Origin: Bacteroidales bacterium UBA6377
GTDB lineage: Bacteria > Bacteroidota > Bacteroidia > Bacteroidales > UBA932
NCBI GenBank assembly: GCA_002438805.1
Contig: DJQV01000018.1
Coordinates: 62,001-126,000, forward strand
Direction: 5' to 3'
DNA: 64,000 nt
This document shows positions 39,901-47,548 of the stretch, piece by piece. How positions within the stretch are numbered: position 1 is the stretch's first letter; each line of letters begins with the position of its first letter. The translations under genes were made by a program, and so were the position numbers. Under the pieces are notes generated by a model, which worked only from the letters and a program-made list of their open reading frames with translations, searched no databases and had not been told where the DNA came from.

Positions 39901-40054
39901 CGTTCTGCTGCACACCCTTTTCGAGGACGGCGGCACCGATGACGGTCTGCCCGCTTTCGTCCTTCACGACGCCTTTCACTGTTACGCTCTGCGCATACGC
40001 TGCCAGCGAAAGACAGCCCAACAGAAGCGTGGTCGCTAAAGTTCTAAAACTCAT
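36998..40054 (-). CDS. SusC/RagA-family TonB-dependent outer-membrane receptor
   Basis: 1018 residues. Signal peptide (L-A-A-Y-A-Q), then a CarboxypepD_reg-like domain (about 22-100, V-K-G-V-V-K-D-E-S-G). A TonB-box/plug region follows (A-V-A-I-G-Y-G-T-Q-R-R-S-D-V-T-G), then a 22-strand barrel ending in F-G-I-N-L-T-F. It imports oligosaccharides or peptides with the SusD partner using TonB energy. No STN domain is present, so no direct anti-sigma signalling is expected; control should come from the HTCS. No glycosidase is encoded beside the pair. Confidence 0.95.
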   Translation of the reverse strand: MSFRTLATTLLLGCLSLAAYAQSVTVKGVVKDESGQTVIGAAVLEKGVQQNGVTTGADGTFSIDVKSKNATLVVSCIGYVEKEVKLDGKTHQIITLEEDAQLLEEAVAIGYGTQRRSDVTGSIASVGGDVLREVPATNISYALQNRVAGVEMTQTSSQPGAAMQIRIRGQRSLTASNDPLIVLDGIPFMGSISDINPNDIKSMDILKDASSTAIYGSRGANGVILVTTNRGLEGSPAKVSYNGYVGAKTVFARYPMMQGEKFVKMRALAGKFSNGDDEADNVNTDWQDLFYRTGMVNSHDVSVAGGTRGGNYSFGAGYYRDEAVVPTQYYDRYSIHSSFDQGVGKYFRFGLATNSSYSMNHGNQIGLYNVLAASPIADPYNADGTLKRTIKTANDETWVMTRDVVEGLKDEWINETASLASYNNFYGEVQAPWVKGLKYRINIGLNYRGSKTGTYTGVGVNNTNPNTESSASIMHQETLNWTVEHLLSYDRTFADKHKVSAVAMYSAEQTKFTQSHMSAQDIPSPDFQYYNLGHALGTKTINPAYQGYWMAGLVSWMGRVSYSYDNKYMLMATVRSDGSSRLAKGHQWHTYPAVSLGWNMKRESFMEDIHWLDALKLRAGYGQTSNQAVSPYSTLGSLATRPYNFGDTFATGYYVSTLPNDLLGWEYSSTWNFGVDFALFNNRLSGTFEYYTQKTSDLLLNVSLPGTAGVGSYTGNVGNTENKGIELTLNGTIIDNLDGWTWDAGLNLYANRNRIVSLASGADRDEGNGWFVGYPIDVIYDYQYEGIWQQDDKYLDILEPGGNVGMIKVKYTGDYNEDGTPTRSINASDRQIQSMEPKFQGGFNTRVAYKGFELSAVGAFKCGGILISSLHSSSGYLNMLTGRRGNVDVDYWTPENTGARYPLPGGIQDGDNPKYGSTLGYFDASYIKLRTITLAYTFDNMNWLRKLGASNLRVYATVQNPFVIYAPFTSECGLDPETNSYNDQNVAVSMKSGSHSLPIIGTNSPTTRNYLFGINLTF

Positions 40055-40119
40055 AAAATTGATTTTTGGTTAAAATTATGTTTTACATAACTGTTTTTCG
40101 TGCCTGTGGTCAGACAATG

Positions 40120-40194
40120 CAAAAGTAGTTTCCTCAATGGTTCGGCGTATAATCTCATGATACACAAATCTACGCCCACGTTACATTGATACAC
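40120..40194 (-). promoter_or_regulatory. susC promoter and direct-repeat operator candidate
   Basis: TACTTTTG on the minus strand (40120-40127) is a -7 match, 65 nt before the susC ATG, with no -33 match, as expected for an activated promoter. Upstream of it GTGTATCA occurs twice on the minus strand (40158-40165 and 40187-40194), 29 bp apart or about three helical turns. A GTTACATTG copy is at 40180-40188. Confidence 0.45.
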
Positions 40195-40196
40195 GG

Positions 40197-40229
40197 AGGC
40201 GGCCCGCCCGGTTTGTGGGCAGGCCGCCT
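40197..40229 (-). terminator. Hairpin between trpS end and the susC promoter
   Basis: Arms AGGCGGCC and GGCCGCCT with an inner GCCC/GGGC stem. It lies 25 nt past the trpS stop and probably ends the recA-trpS transcript, but it lacks a T-tract on the minus strand. Confidence 0.45.
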
Positions 40230-40253
40230 TTGGAGGGCGATGTTACATCTCCG

Positions 40254-41402
40254 TTATTTTGTGTAACGCCCGGACTGTTCCCTTGTGAGGGAAGCGAGGA
40301 CGTCAGGATCGAAATAATTGATCTTCATGGCGCGCTTTACCTCGGAGAGCGTCTGTGCCGCAGCGGCACGGGCCACTTCTGACCCCCTGCGGAGCACCTC
40401 ATATACATAAGGTATGTCTTTTTCAAGCTCCGCACGGCGAGCTCTTATAGGAGCAAGAGTGTCGTTGAGCACCGCGTTGAGGAAGTTCTTTATCATCATG
40501 TCCCCAAGGCCTCCGGCCCGGTACTGTGCCTTCACCTCATCGAGCGAGGCGAAGTCGAAACTCTGCTTTTTCCCGTGGAAACAATCACCGAACTTGGAAA
40601 AATGTTCCGGCTTGCAGAAAGCGTCGAGGTAGGTGAATACCGTGTTGCCCTCCACCTTGCCCGGGTCGCTCACCTGGAGATGTCCCGGATCCGTGTACAT
40701 GCTCTTGACCTTGGCCCGAACCTCCTCCGCGGAATCGGCAAGGTAGATGCAGTTTCCAAGTGACTTGCTCATCTTGGCACGCCCGTCAGTGCCGGGAAGA
40801 CGCCGGCACGCGTCACTGTCCGGGAGAAGGATGTCAGGCTCTACAAGCACCGGAGCGTAAGTGGAGTTGAACTTGCGCACTATTTCCCTGGTCTGCTCTA
40901 TCATGGGCTCCTGGTCCTCCCCCACCGGCACGGTGTCCGCCTTGAAGGCGGTGATGTCCGCCGCCTGGCTTATGGGGTAGCAGAAAAAACCCACGGGGAT
41001 GCCCGCCCTGTTGTCTGAGCCGTCCGTGCTGTCGGAGAAGCCGCGCAACTGTATCTCCTGCTTCACGGTCGGATTGCGCTGGAGCCTCTGCACCGTGACA
41101 AGGTTCATGTAGAAGAAGGTGAGCTCCGTGAGTTCGCTCACCTGCGACTGGATGAAAAGGGTCGATTTCTCCGGATCCAGACCTGCCGACATGTAATCCA
41201 GGGCGACTTCGATGATGTTGTCACGCACCTTGGCGGGATTGTCGGCGTTGTCGGTAAGGGCCTGAGCGTCGGCGATCATGATGAAAATCCTGTCGTACTG
41301 CCCGCTGTTCTGCAGTTCAACCCTGCGGCGCAGGGAACCGACATAATGTCCTATGTGCAGACGGCCCGTAGGACGGTCGCCCGTAAGTATGATCTTGCCC
41401 AT
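40254..41402 (-). CDS. trpS: Tryptophanyl-tRNA synthetase
   Basis: 382 residues, class I synthetase with HIGH motif (H16-I-G-H19 in G-R-L-H-I-G-H) and K-M-S-K-S near residue 210. It charges tRNA-Trp. The gap to recA is one base, so the two are likely co-transcribed from the recA promoter. Confidence 0.94.
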   Translation of the reverse strand: MGKIILTGDRPTGRLHIGHYVGSLRRRVELQNSGQYDRIFIMIADAQALTDNADNPAKVRDNIIEVALDYMSAGLDPEKSTLFIQSQVSELTELTFFYMNLVTVQRLQRNPTVKQEIQLRGFSDSTDGSDNRAGIPVGFFCYPISQAADITAFKADTVPVGEDQEPMIEQTREIVRKFNSTYAPVLVEPDILLPDSDACRRLPGTDGRAKMSKSLGNCIYLADSAEEVRAKVKSMYTDPGHLQVSDPGKVEGNTVFTYLDAFCKPEHFSKFGDCFHGKKQSFDFASLDEVKAQYRAGGLGDMMIKNFLNAVLNDTLAPIRARRAELEKDIPYVYEVLRRGSEVARAAAAQTLSEVKRAMKINYFDPDVLASLTREQSGRYTK

Positions 41403-41403
41403 G

Positions 41404-42432
41404 TCAGTCCTTTACAGTATTGAGTTTTTCGCGCACCTTGGCCTCGATCTCCTGGCAGAGCTCCTCGTTGTCTTTGAGCAACTGCTTGACAGCGGCCATG
41501 CCCTGAGCGAGCTTCTGGTCGTTGTAGCTGAACCAGCTGCCGCTCTTGTGGATGATGTCGAAAGAGACCGCAAGGTCCACAATCTCGGCGATATGCGAGA
41601 TGCCCTCGCCGTATACGATGTCGAACTCGGCCTTCTTGAATGGCGGGGCCATCTTGTTCTTGACTACCTTGACCTTGGTACGGTTGCCAAGAGCCTCGTC
41701 ACCGTCCTTGAGCTGGGTGGTGCGGCGCACATCCAGACGCACTGAAGCATAGAACTTGAGGGCGTTGCCGCCGGTGGTGGTCTCCGGGTTGCCGAACATC
41801 ACTCCTATCTTCTCACGCAGCTGGTTTATGAATATGCAGCAGGTGTTTGTCTTCGCAATGTTGGCGGTGAGCTTGCGCAGGGCCTGACTCATAAGACGGG
41901 CCTGGAGACCGACCTTGTTGTCGCCCATCTCCCCTTCAATCTCGGCCTTCGGGGTGAGGGCCGCCACGGAATCTATGACGATGATGTCGATGGCCCCGCT
42001 GCGGATAAGGTTGTCCGCTATCTCGAGGGCCTGCTCCCCGTTGTCCGGCTGGGATATCAGGAGGGTCTCAAGGTTGACCCCGAGCGCTTGGGCATAACTT
42101 CTGTCGAAAGCGTGCTCCGCATCTATCATCGCCGCAATGCCGCCGGCTTTCTGAGCCTCGGCTATGGCATGGATTGCCAGAGTCGTCTTACCGCTGGACT
42201 CCGGTCCGTATATCTCCACGATACGCCCCCTCGGGTATCCGCCGATGCCCAGGGCGTGGTCGAGGGCGATGGAGCCTGAAGGGATGACCTGCACATCCCA
42301 CTTAGGCTGATCCCCCAGCGTCATTATAGTTCCTTTGCCGTAATCTTTTTCAATCTTGTCGATAGTGGCCTGCAGCGCCTTGAGTTTCGCAGCGTTCACA
42401 TCCTGTCCCTGTACTTCAACTTCTTTAGCCAT
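41404..42432 (-). CDS. recA: Recombinase RecA
   Basis: 342 residues with Walker A G-P-E-S-S-G-K-T-T, Walker B (D-I-I-V-I-D-S-V-A), loop L1 E-G-E-M-G-D and L2 with F-I-N-Q-L-R. It drives homologous recombination and would trigger LexA-type self-cleavage if a LexA exists. The leader is about 60 nt. The divergent promoter with rlmN contains a perfect inverted repeat, described separately. Confidence 0.97.
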   Translation of the reverse strand: MAKEVEVQGQDVNAAKLKALQATIDKIEKDYGKGTIMTLGDQPKWDVQVIPSGSIALDHALGIGGYPRGRIVEIYGPESSGKTTLAIHAIAEAQKAGGIAAMIDAEHAFDRSYAQALGVNLETLLISQPDNGEQALEIADNLIRSGAIDIIVIDSVAALTPKAEIEGEMGDNKVGLQARLMSQALRKLTANIAKTNTCCIFINQLREKIGVMFGNPETTTGGNALKFYASVRLDVRRTTQLKDGDEALGNRTKVKVVKNKMAPPFKKAEFDIVYGEGISHIAEIVDLAVSFDIIHKSGSWFSYNDQKLAQGMAAVKQLLKDNEELCQEIEAKVREKLNTVKD

Positions 42433-42498
42433 AAAGTCTTTGTTTTTAATTAATTATAAGTTTTTCAATAGTCCGTGGCGCATAGCGCCAAATCATGA

Positions 42499-42545
42499 CA
42501 AAGATAGGAACTGTTTGGAGAATTTCAAAACAGTTCCTAATTTTG
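42499..42545. promoter_or_regulatory. Interlocked divergent recA/rlmN promoters around an inverted-repeat operator candidate
   Basis: recA (minus): TTTTG at 42526-42530, 19-nt gap, TATCTTTG at 42499-42506. rlmN (plus): TTTG at 42514-42517, 20-nt gap, TAATTTTG at 42538-42545. A perfect 12-bp inverted repeat (42505-42516 and 42528-42539, TAGGAACTGTTT, 11-nt spacer) overlaps both -7 boxes and lies across both -33 regions. Confidence 0.7.
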
Positions 42546-42569
42546 TGTGACTTATAATGATTTTGCCGG

Positions 42570-43613
42570 ATGAAAGAAAGACTCTTGGGAAAAAGCCTTG
42601 AAGAACTTCAGGAAGCGGCCGTGTCCTGCGGCCTGAAGAGTTTTGTGGGGAAGCAGCTCGCTGACTGGCTGTATGTGAAGAGAGTGCGTTCCTGGGACAG
42701 GATGGCCAACATCTCCAGATCTGCCAGGGAGAGTCTCTCCGGGAGTTTCGATCTCGGCATCGCCGGCCCGGCGGGAAGAGCACTTTCATCCGACGGCACG
42801 GCCAAATACCTGTTCCCGGTCAGCTGCTCAAGGCCCGACGGCACCGAAGACTCCATGATAGAGGCGGTCATGATTCCGGACGATGAGCGCAGGACACTCT
42901 GCGTCAGCTCCCAGGCCGGATGCCGCATGGGATGCCGCTTCTGCATGACGGGGCGCCAGGGCTTCCACGGCAACCTTACCCGGGCAGACATCCTCAACCA
43001 GTTCCTGAGCATCGACGAGTCGGCCGGCCTCACCAATGCCGTGTTCATGGGCATGGGTGAGCCGATGGACAACTATGGTGAAGTGAGCGCAGCCATAAAG
43101 GTCCTCACAGCCCCGTGGGGCTTCGCATGGAGTCCGAAGAGAGTGACTGTGAGCACAGTGGGAGTTATTCCCAATCTCAAGAAATACCTTGACGGGGAGC
43201 GCTGCCACATAGCTGTCAGCCTCCACAACCCCTTCCACGATGAACGCCTCGAGATGATGCCGGCGGAGAAGGCCTGGCCTATCGCCGATGTGATCGACCT
43301 TCTGAGAAGATACGACTTCAGCGGACAGAGGCGGGTGAGCTTCGAATACACGATGTTCTCCGGCTTCAACGATGACAAGCGCCACGCCGATGCCCTCATC
43401 CGCCTGCTCCGCGGTCTGGAGTGCCGCGTCAATCTCATACGCTTCCACAAGATCCCTGATTTCCCGTATGAGAGCAGCTCCGAAAAAAAGATGGAAGCCT
43501 TCAGGGACAGACTCAACAACAACGGAATCCTATGTACGATAAGAGCATCGAGAGGGGAAGACATCCTCGCTGCCTGCGGGCTGCTCGCAGGACAGCACTC
43601 TCAGCGGCACTGA
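42570..43613 (+). CDS. rlmN: Dual-specificity 23S rRNA/tRNA adenine-C2 methyltransferase RlmN
   Basis: 347 residues; radical-SAM cluster Cys118, Cys122 and Cys125 (C-R-M-G-C-R-F-C). The C-terminal catalytic Cys is in the A-A-C-G motif, and G-M-G-E-P-M-D-N-Y is the family's SAM site. It methylates A2503 of 23S rRNA and A37 of some tRNAs. A TGATTTTG sequence also lies 4 nt before the ATG. The last 82 nt overlap the patatin gene in another frame. Confidence 0.95.
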   Translation: MKERLLGKSLEELQEAAVSCGLKSFVGKQLADWLYVKRVRSWDRMANISRSARESLSGSFDLGIAGPAGRALSSDGTAKYLFPVSCSRPDGTEDSMIEAVMIPDDERRTLCVSSQAGCRMGCRFCMTGRQGFHGNLTRADILNQFLSIDESAGLTNAVFMGMGEPMDNYGEVSAAIKVLTAPWGFAWSPKRVTVSTVGVIPNLKKYLDGERCHIAVSLHNPFHDERLEMMPAEKAWPIADVIDLLRRYDFSGQRRVSFEYTMFSGFNDDKRHADALIRLLRGLECRVNLIRFHKIPDFPYESSSEKKMEAFRDRLNNNGILCTIRASRGEDILAACGLLAGQHSQRH

Positions 43614-45982
43614 CCGTCCTGTTCTGCCTAGTGGCAGGCGCCCAGCAATATCCCAACGGGCTGTCGGTAGACAGCGCCGACCCGTCGCGCGACTCCATAT
43701 TCATCAGGCAGATACGCAACAAGATGAATTACATCCGCTCGCGTGAGCACCGCCCGACCGTGGCCCTGCTCCTCTCCGGGGGAGGCGCCAAAGGCGCTGC
43801 CGAAGTCGGGGTGATACGATATCTGGAAGAGATCGGCATGCCTGTGGACATGGTGCTCGGCACGAGCATCGGCGGGCTCATCGGCGGGCTCTACTCGATA
43901 GGCTACAGGACTGAAGAGTTCACCGAACTCTTCACCACTCAGGACTGGGGCGTCATGCTCTCCGATGCCGTTCCGCAGAGATACATCCCTTACACCACCA
44001 AGATGTACAACGCCAAATATGCGGTGACGGTGCCGTTCCACAACGCATCCGACGTGCTGGACGAGAAGCACACGCGCAGCCGCGAGACCGACAAGATGAT
44101 CGACGGGCGACAGTCGCTGATAAGCTCGCTGCCGTCAGGATACGCCGACGGCTTCAACGTCAACAACCTCCTCTCAAGCCTGACTGTTGGCTATCAGGAC
44201 AGCATCGCTTTCCGTGACCTGCCCGTCCCGTTTGTCTGCGTGGCTACGGATGTCGTATCCAACAAGGCCAAGAACTGGGGCTCGGGGTCGCTGAAGACCG
44301 CCATGCGTTCCACCATGTCCATCCCGGGGCTTTTCGCCCCCGTGCGCACCGGCGGCATGATCCTCGTGGACGGCGGCACGCGCAACAACTTCCCGGCCGA
44401 CATCGCCAGGGCCATGGGCGCCGACTATATAATAGGTGTGGAACTCTCCGACATCAGACCGGGATACGACCAGATCAACAACCTCGGAGACATCGTCAAC
44501 CAGTTCATCAGCATGCTGGGAAAGGACGCATTCGACAAGAACGTGCCAATCCCCGACATCCTCATAAAGCCCGTCATCTCCGAATACAACATGCTGAGTT
44601 TCAACAACACGGCAATAGACACGATGATGGCGAGGGGCTACCGTGCCGCATTGGGCAAAAAAGACCAGCTCCTCAAGCTGCGCGATGAGGTCGGCAAGGC
44701 CAGGCCGAAAAGCGGCAGGAAAGCCGTCAACATAGCCCTTACTCCTGTCCGGGTGGAAGAAGTGGAATTCACCGGGGTGAGCGGACACGAGGAGCAGATG
44801 CTCGCCGGGCTCGTGGGCATCATGCCGGGTGACAGCCTGGACAAGGCCAGGATTGACGACGCCATGTGCAAACTGCAGGCGACAGGAGCCTTCTCATCAG
44901 TGAGATACTCCCTGCTCGGCAGCGAAGAACCGTACAGGCTCGTGTTCGAGTGCGTCACCTCCCCGACCAACAGCATCGGCCTCGGAATCAGGATGGACAC
45001 CATAGAGTGGGTATCCATGCTCTTGAACATGGGTTTCAACACCAACCGCCTGACGGGGTCACGCCTCAACCTCAACGCCAAGATAGGCCAGAACCTCAAG
45101 GGTACTGTACACTACGCCTACAACAAGGCCGGACTGCCCACCCTCAACCTAGAGGCGTCCGTATTCAGATACAAGGGCAGCATTTCCGACGGCGCCGACG
45201 CCATGGAGATGGACGCCTCGTTCTGGGGGCACAAGGAGCAGTTCTACCTCACCGATGTCAGGTGGACCAGGGCCAACTTCAAGGTCGGACTCAAAAATGA
45301 TTTCTACTCCTTCAACGAAAACACCGTAATCGGCAGCATGATCGACTCCTATCTGGGCAGCAGCGCCCTTAAGGGAGACTTCCTGGGAGCCTTTGCCAAG
45401 GGCAACTGGTACTCTTTCGATGACTATTACTATCCGTCCCGGGGCGCAAGCCTCGCGCTTGCCGCCAACTACGACTTCCTACGCCCCGGAGAGAAGGACT
45501 TCACGCCGATCCTCATGGTCGGGGCTGACTACAAGAAAGTCTTCCCGGCCGGAAAAAAGGTGGCCATAATAGCCGACCTGCACGCGCGCAGCATCATCAA
45601 CAGCTCCGACGGGGTCAACACGGCAGCACAGATGTCATTGATGCACAGCAATGTATTCGGAGGCTTCATCAAGGGCAGGTTCACGGAGTTTCAGGTGCCG
45701 TTCTTCGCTGTCAACAGCGTCGCTTTCGCTGCGGACCACTTCGTCACGGCGGTGCTGGAGTGCAGGGTGAACCCGTACAAGAAACTCTACCTCTCGGCCA
45801 TGGCCGGTCTGGAGGAGAGCAACGACAACTTCTCAAGATTCATCTCCGAGTTCAACCCGGACTGTCTGGCGTTCGGGCTTGAGGCTGCCTACAACTTCAT
45901 CGGCGGGCCCATCAAGATCAATGCCCACTGGTCCAAGGCTTTCGGCTGGGGGGCTTATGCTTCGCTCGGATTTGACTTCTGA
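43532..45982 (+). CDS. Patatin-like phospholipase with outer-membrane barrel (PlpD-type)
   Basis: 816 residues. After a positively charged start and a hydrophobic signal (A-L-T-V-L-F-C-L-V-A-G-A) comes the patatin domain: oxyanion loop S-G-G-G-A-K-G near 82, nucleophile Ser in G-T-S-I-G near 112 and catalytic Asp in D-G-G near 281. Residues about 395-475 resemble a POTRA domain (E-E-V-E-F-T-G-V). The rest is a 16-strand-like barrel ending in L-G-F-D-F. It is an autotransported lipase or acyl hydrolase of the outer membrane. The only upstream Met lies inside rlmN, hence the 82-nt overlap. Confidence 0.88.
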   Translation: MYDKSIERGRHPRCLRAARRTALSAALTVLFCLVAGAQQYPNGLSVDSADPSRDSIFIRQIRNKMNYIRSREHRPTVALLLSGGGAKGAAEVGVIRYLEEIGMPVDMVLGTSIGGLIGGLYSIGYRTEEFTELFTTQDWGVMLSDAVPQRYIPYTTKMYNAKYAVTVPFHNASDVLDEKHTRSRETDKMIDGRQSLISSLPSGYADGFNVNNLLSSLTVGYQDSIAFRDLPVPFVCVATDVVSNKAKNWGSGSLKTAMRSTMSIPGLFAPVRTGGMILVDGGTRNNFPADIARAMGADYIIGVELSDIRPGYDQINNLGDIVNQFISMLGKDAFDKNVPIPDILIKPVISEYNMLSFNNTAIDTMMARGYRAALGKKDQLLKLRDEVGKARPKSGRKAVNIALTPVRVEEVEFTGVSGHEEQMLAGLVGIMPGDSLDKARIDDAMCKLQATGAFSSVRYSLLGSEEPYRLVFECVTSPTNSIGLGIRMDTIEWVSMLLNMGFNTNRLTGSRLNLNAKIGQNLKGTVHYAYNKAGLPTLNLEASVFRYKGSISDGADAMEMDASFWGHKEQFYLTDVRWTRANFKVGLKNDFYSFNENTVIGSMIDSYLGSSALKGDFLGAFAKGNWYSFDDYYYPSRGASLALAANYDFLRPGEKDFTPILMVGADYKKVFPAGKKVAIIADLHARSIINSSDGVNTAAQMSLMHSNVFGGFIKGRFTEFQVPFFAVNSVAFAADHFVTAVLECRVNPYKKLYLSAMAGLEESNDNFSRFISEFNPDCLAFGLEAAYNFIGGPIKINAHWSKAFGWGAYASLGFDF

Positions 45983-45986
45983 AGCA

Positions 45987-46466
45987 ATGGATGAGAAAGG
46001 GAAAAAGATTCTGAGCCGGATCCAGGCCATGTGCGCCCGGAGGGAATACTGCATCGGGGACATCCGCCGGAAGGCCCTGGAAAGACTCGACGGGGACAGC
46101 GCGGCGGCGGAGGAAATAGTGTCCATGCTGGTGGAAGACAGGTTTGTGGATGAACTACGCTATGCCTCAGCCTTCGCCTCCGAGAAATCAGCCCTTGGAG
46201 GCTGGGGACAGCTCAAGATACGCAGGGCTTTGAGCGCAAAAGGAATACCATCTGAGACCATAGATACCGCCCTGTCGGAGATTGACAAGGACAAGGCTGA
46301 CTCCAGACTCGTCCGGCTGATGGAAAACAAATGGAAGACGCTGCAGGACGACCCGCAGGGCAGACTGAAACTGCTGCGCTACGCACTTTCGCGCGGGTAT
46401 GGCTACGACGAAGTGCGACCGGTAGCCGAAAGGCTCACTTCCGGACAGGGCGGAGACGGAATTTGA
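45987..46466 (+). CDS. recX: Regulatory protein RecX
   Basis: 159 residues, helix-rich, with the RecX three-helix repeats (R-R-E-Y-C-I-G-D-I-R-R-K and F-V-D-E-L-R-Y-A). RecX binds RecA filaments and limits their activity. The ATG is 4 nt after the patatin stop; the upstream start at 45879 lies inside the patatin gene. It is separated from recA by rlmN and the patatin gene. Its 3' end overlaps the convergent gene by 32 nt. Confidence 0.85.
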   Translation: MDEKGKKILSRIQAMCARREYCIGDIRRKALERLDGDSAAAEEIVSMLVEDRFVDELRYASAFASEKSALGGWGQLKIRRALSAKGIPSETIDTALSEIDKDKADSRLVRLMENKWKTLQDDPQGRLKLLRYALSRGYGYDEVRPVAERLTSGQGGDGI

Positions 46467-46914
46467 TGTTGCGGTAGCCCTCCCCCACGACCACACCGTC
46501 CTCCACGAAGCCGAGAGCCCGGTATGCTTCTCCCCCGTCCTGCTGCTCCGCGTCAGCATAGCTCATGACATCATCAGGCTTGACATCTTCGATGAAGGCA
46601 TTGAGCAACTTGCTCATACCTCCAATGACACGGATTTCCTTAAGGGAGGCATAACGCACCCATTCATAGGAACTTATCTTCACTCCTTCCTTGATCCACC
46701 GGCGCGCATTCGAAAACGTGGCCACGGCCACCAATGTCCCCTCCGGAAACTCGGCCTCTCCGCTGCCGGTGCAGCGCTCCACAAACAGCCCGTAGCGGTA
46801 GCGGCTGCCCGTGTCCCCGAGACGGTGATTGGCATCAAGAAACGCAGCGGCGGTCGGCTTGTCTATCCGGCAGACCCGGCAGTTGCGGGCAAATATTCCC
46901 GGAGCAGGCCCCAT
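46435..46914 (-). CDS. Small conserved-looking protein of unknown function, coupled to tdk
   Basis: 159 residues, start 2 nt after the tdk stop. An early C-R-V-C pair is followed by an alpha/beta fold: V-A-V-A-T-F-S, R-Y-A-S-L-K-E-I-R-V-I-G-G-M-S-K-L-L, then D-D-V-M-S-Y-A-D and A-L-G-F-V-E-D. The order strand, G-G-M-S-K-L-L helix, D-V-M-S-Y-A-D strand, L-G-F is like GNAT-type or Mom-like proteins found in phages and Bacteroidetes, but I cannot name the family. It might be an acyltransferase. The gene overlaps recX tail to tail by 32 nt. Confidence 0.6.
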   Translation of the reverse strand: MGPAPGIFARNCRVCRIDKPTAAAFLDANHRLGDTGSRYRYGLFVERCTGSGEAEFPEGTLVAVATFSNARRWIKEGVKISSYEWVRYASLKEIRVIGGMSKLLNAFIEDVKPDDVMSYADAEQQDGGEAYRALGFVEDGVVVGEGYRNIKFRLRPVRK

Positions 46915-46916
46915 GG

Positions 46917-47492
46917 CTACCGGGCCTCCTCGGCAAGGGCCTCGTTGAAGCACTTGCGGCACAGGGGTTCATAGACATCCTTCTCCCCGAGAAGCACAAG
47001 ATCCCTGCTCTTGCTGAGACGATGGGAGTAGTTGGCCAGATTGCCGCACCTGACACAGATGGCATGAACCTTCTGCACATCTTCGGCCACCGCCATCAGC
47101 CTTGGGATAGGCCCGAACGGCACACCCATGTAGTCGGTGTCAAGTCCGGCCACGATGACCCTCATCCCTCTGTCAGCAAGCTCCTGACACACATCCACAA
47201 GACTCTCATCAAAAAACTGGGCCTCATCGACTCCGACGACCTGCACGTCATCCGGCACCGAAAGCATCTCGGACGCCTTGCTTATAGGGGCCGAACTTAT
47301 CTTGTGGGAATCATGCGAGACCACCTCGACATCGGAGTAGCGCCTGTCTATGGCCGGCTTGAAGATGGCTATCTTCTGGTTTGCGAACTGGGCGCGGCGC
47401 AGACGGCGGATCAGTTCCTCCGTCTTTCCGGAGAACATGGAGCCGCAGACGACCTCTATGCAGCCCGATTTTTTGTGATTTTCAGAAAACAT
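46917..47492 (-). CDS. tdk: Thymidine kinase (type II)
   Basis: 191 residues. The P-loop is in G-S-M-F-S-G-K-T-E-E, the Walker B-like D-E-A-Q-F-F holds the catalytic Glu, and zinc-binding Cys pairs lie at V-R-C-G-N and L-C-R-K-C. It phosphorylates thymidine in salvage. TATCTTTG on the minus strand lies 24 nt before the ATG. The next gene follows within 2 nt. Confidence 0.95.
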   Translation of the reverse strand: MFSENHKKSGCIEVVCGSMFSGKTEELIRRLRRAQFANQKIAIFKPAIDRRYSDVEVVSHDSHKISSAPISKASEMLSVPDDVQVVGVDEAQFFDESLVDVCQELADRGMRVIVAGLDTDYMGVPFGPIPRLMAVAEDVQKVHAICVRCGNLANYSHRLSKSRDLVLLGEKDVYEPLCRKCFNEALAEEAR

Positions 47493-47516
47493 TGCTTAGA
47501 TTTGCAGTCAGGGCGA

Positions 47517-47533
47517 CAAAGATAACAATTTTG
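47517..47533. promoter_or_regulatory. Divergent -7 boxes of tdk and rsmI
   Basis: TATCTTTG (minus, 47517-47524) for tdk and CAATTTTG (plus, 47526-47533, one mismatch) for rsmI lie 1 nt apart, back to back, much as at secA and rnhA. Confidence 0.5.
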
Positions 47534-47548
47534 CCCGGCATTGAACAG

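Noticed and set aside
42505..42539. Classical LexA box at recA
   Set aside because: Spacing between CTGT and ACAG is 15 nt, not 8, and no Bacillus-type box fits; kept only as an unassigned operator candidate.
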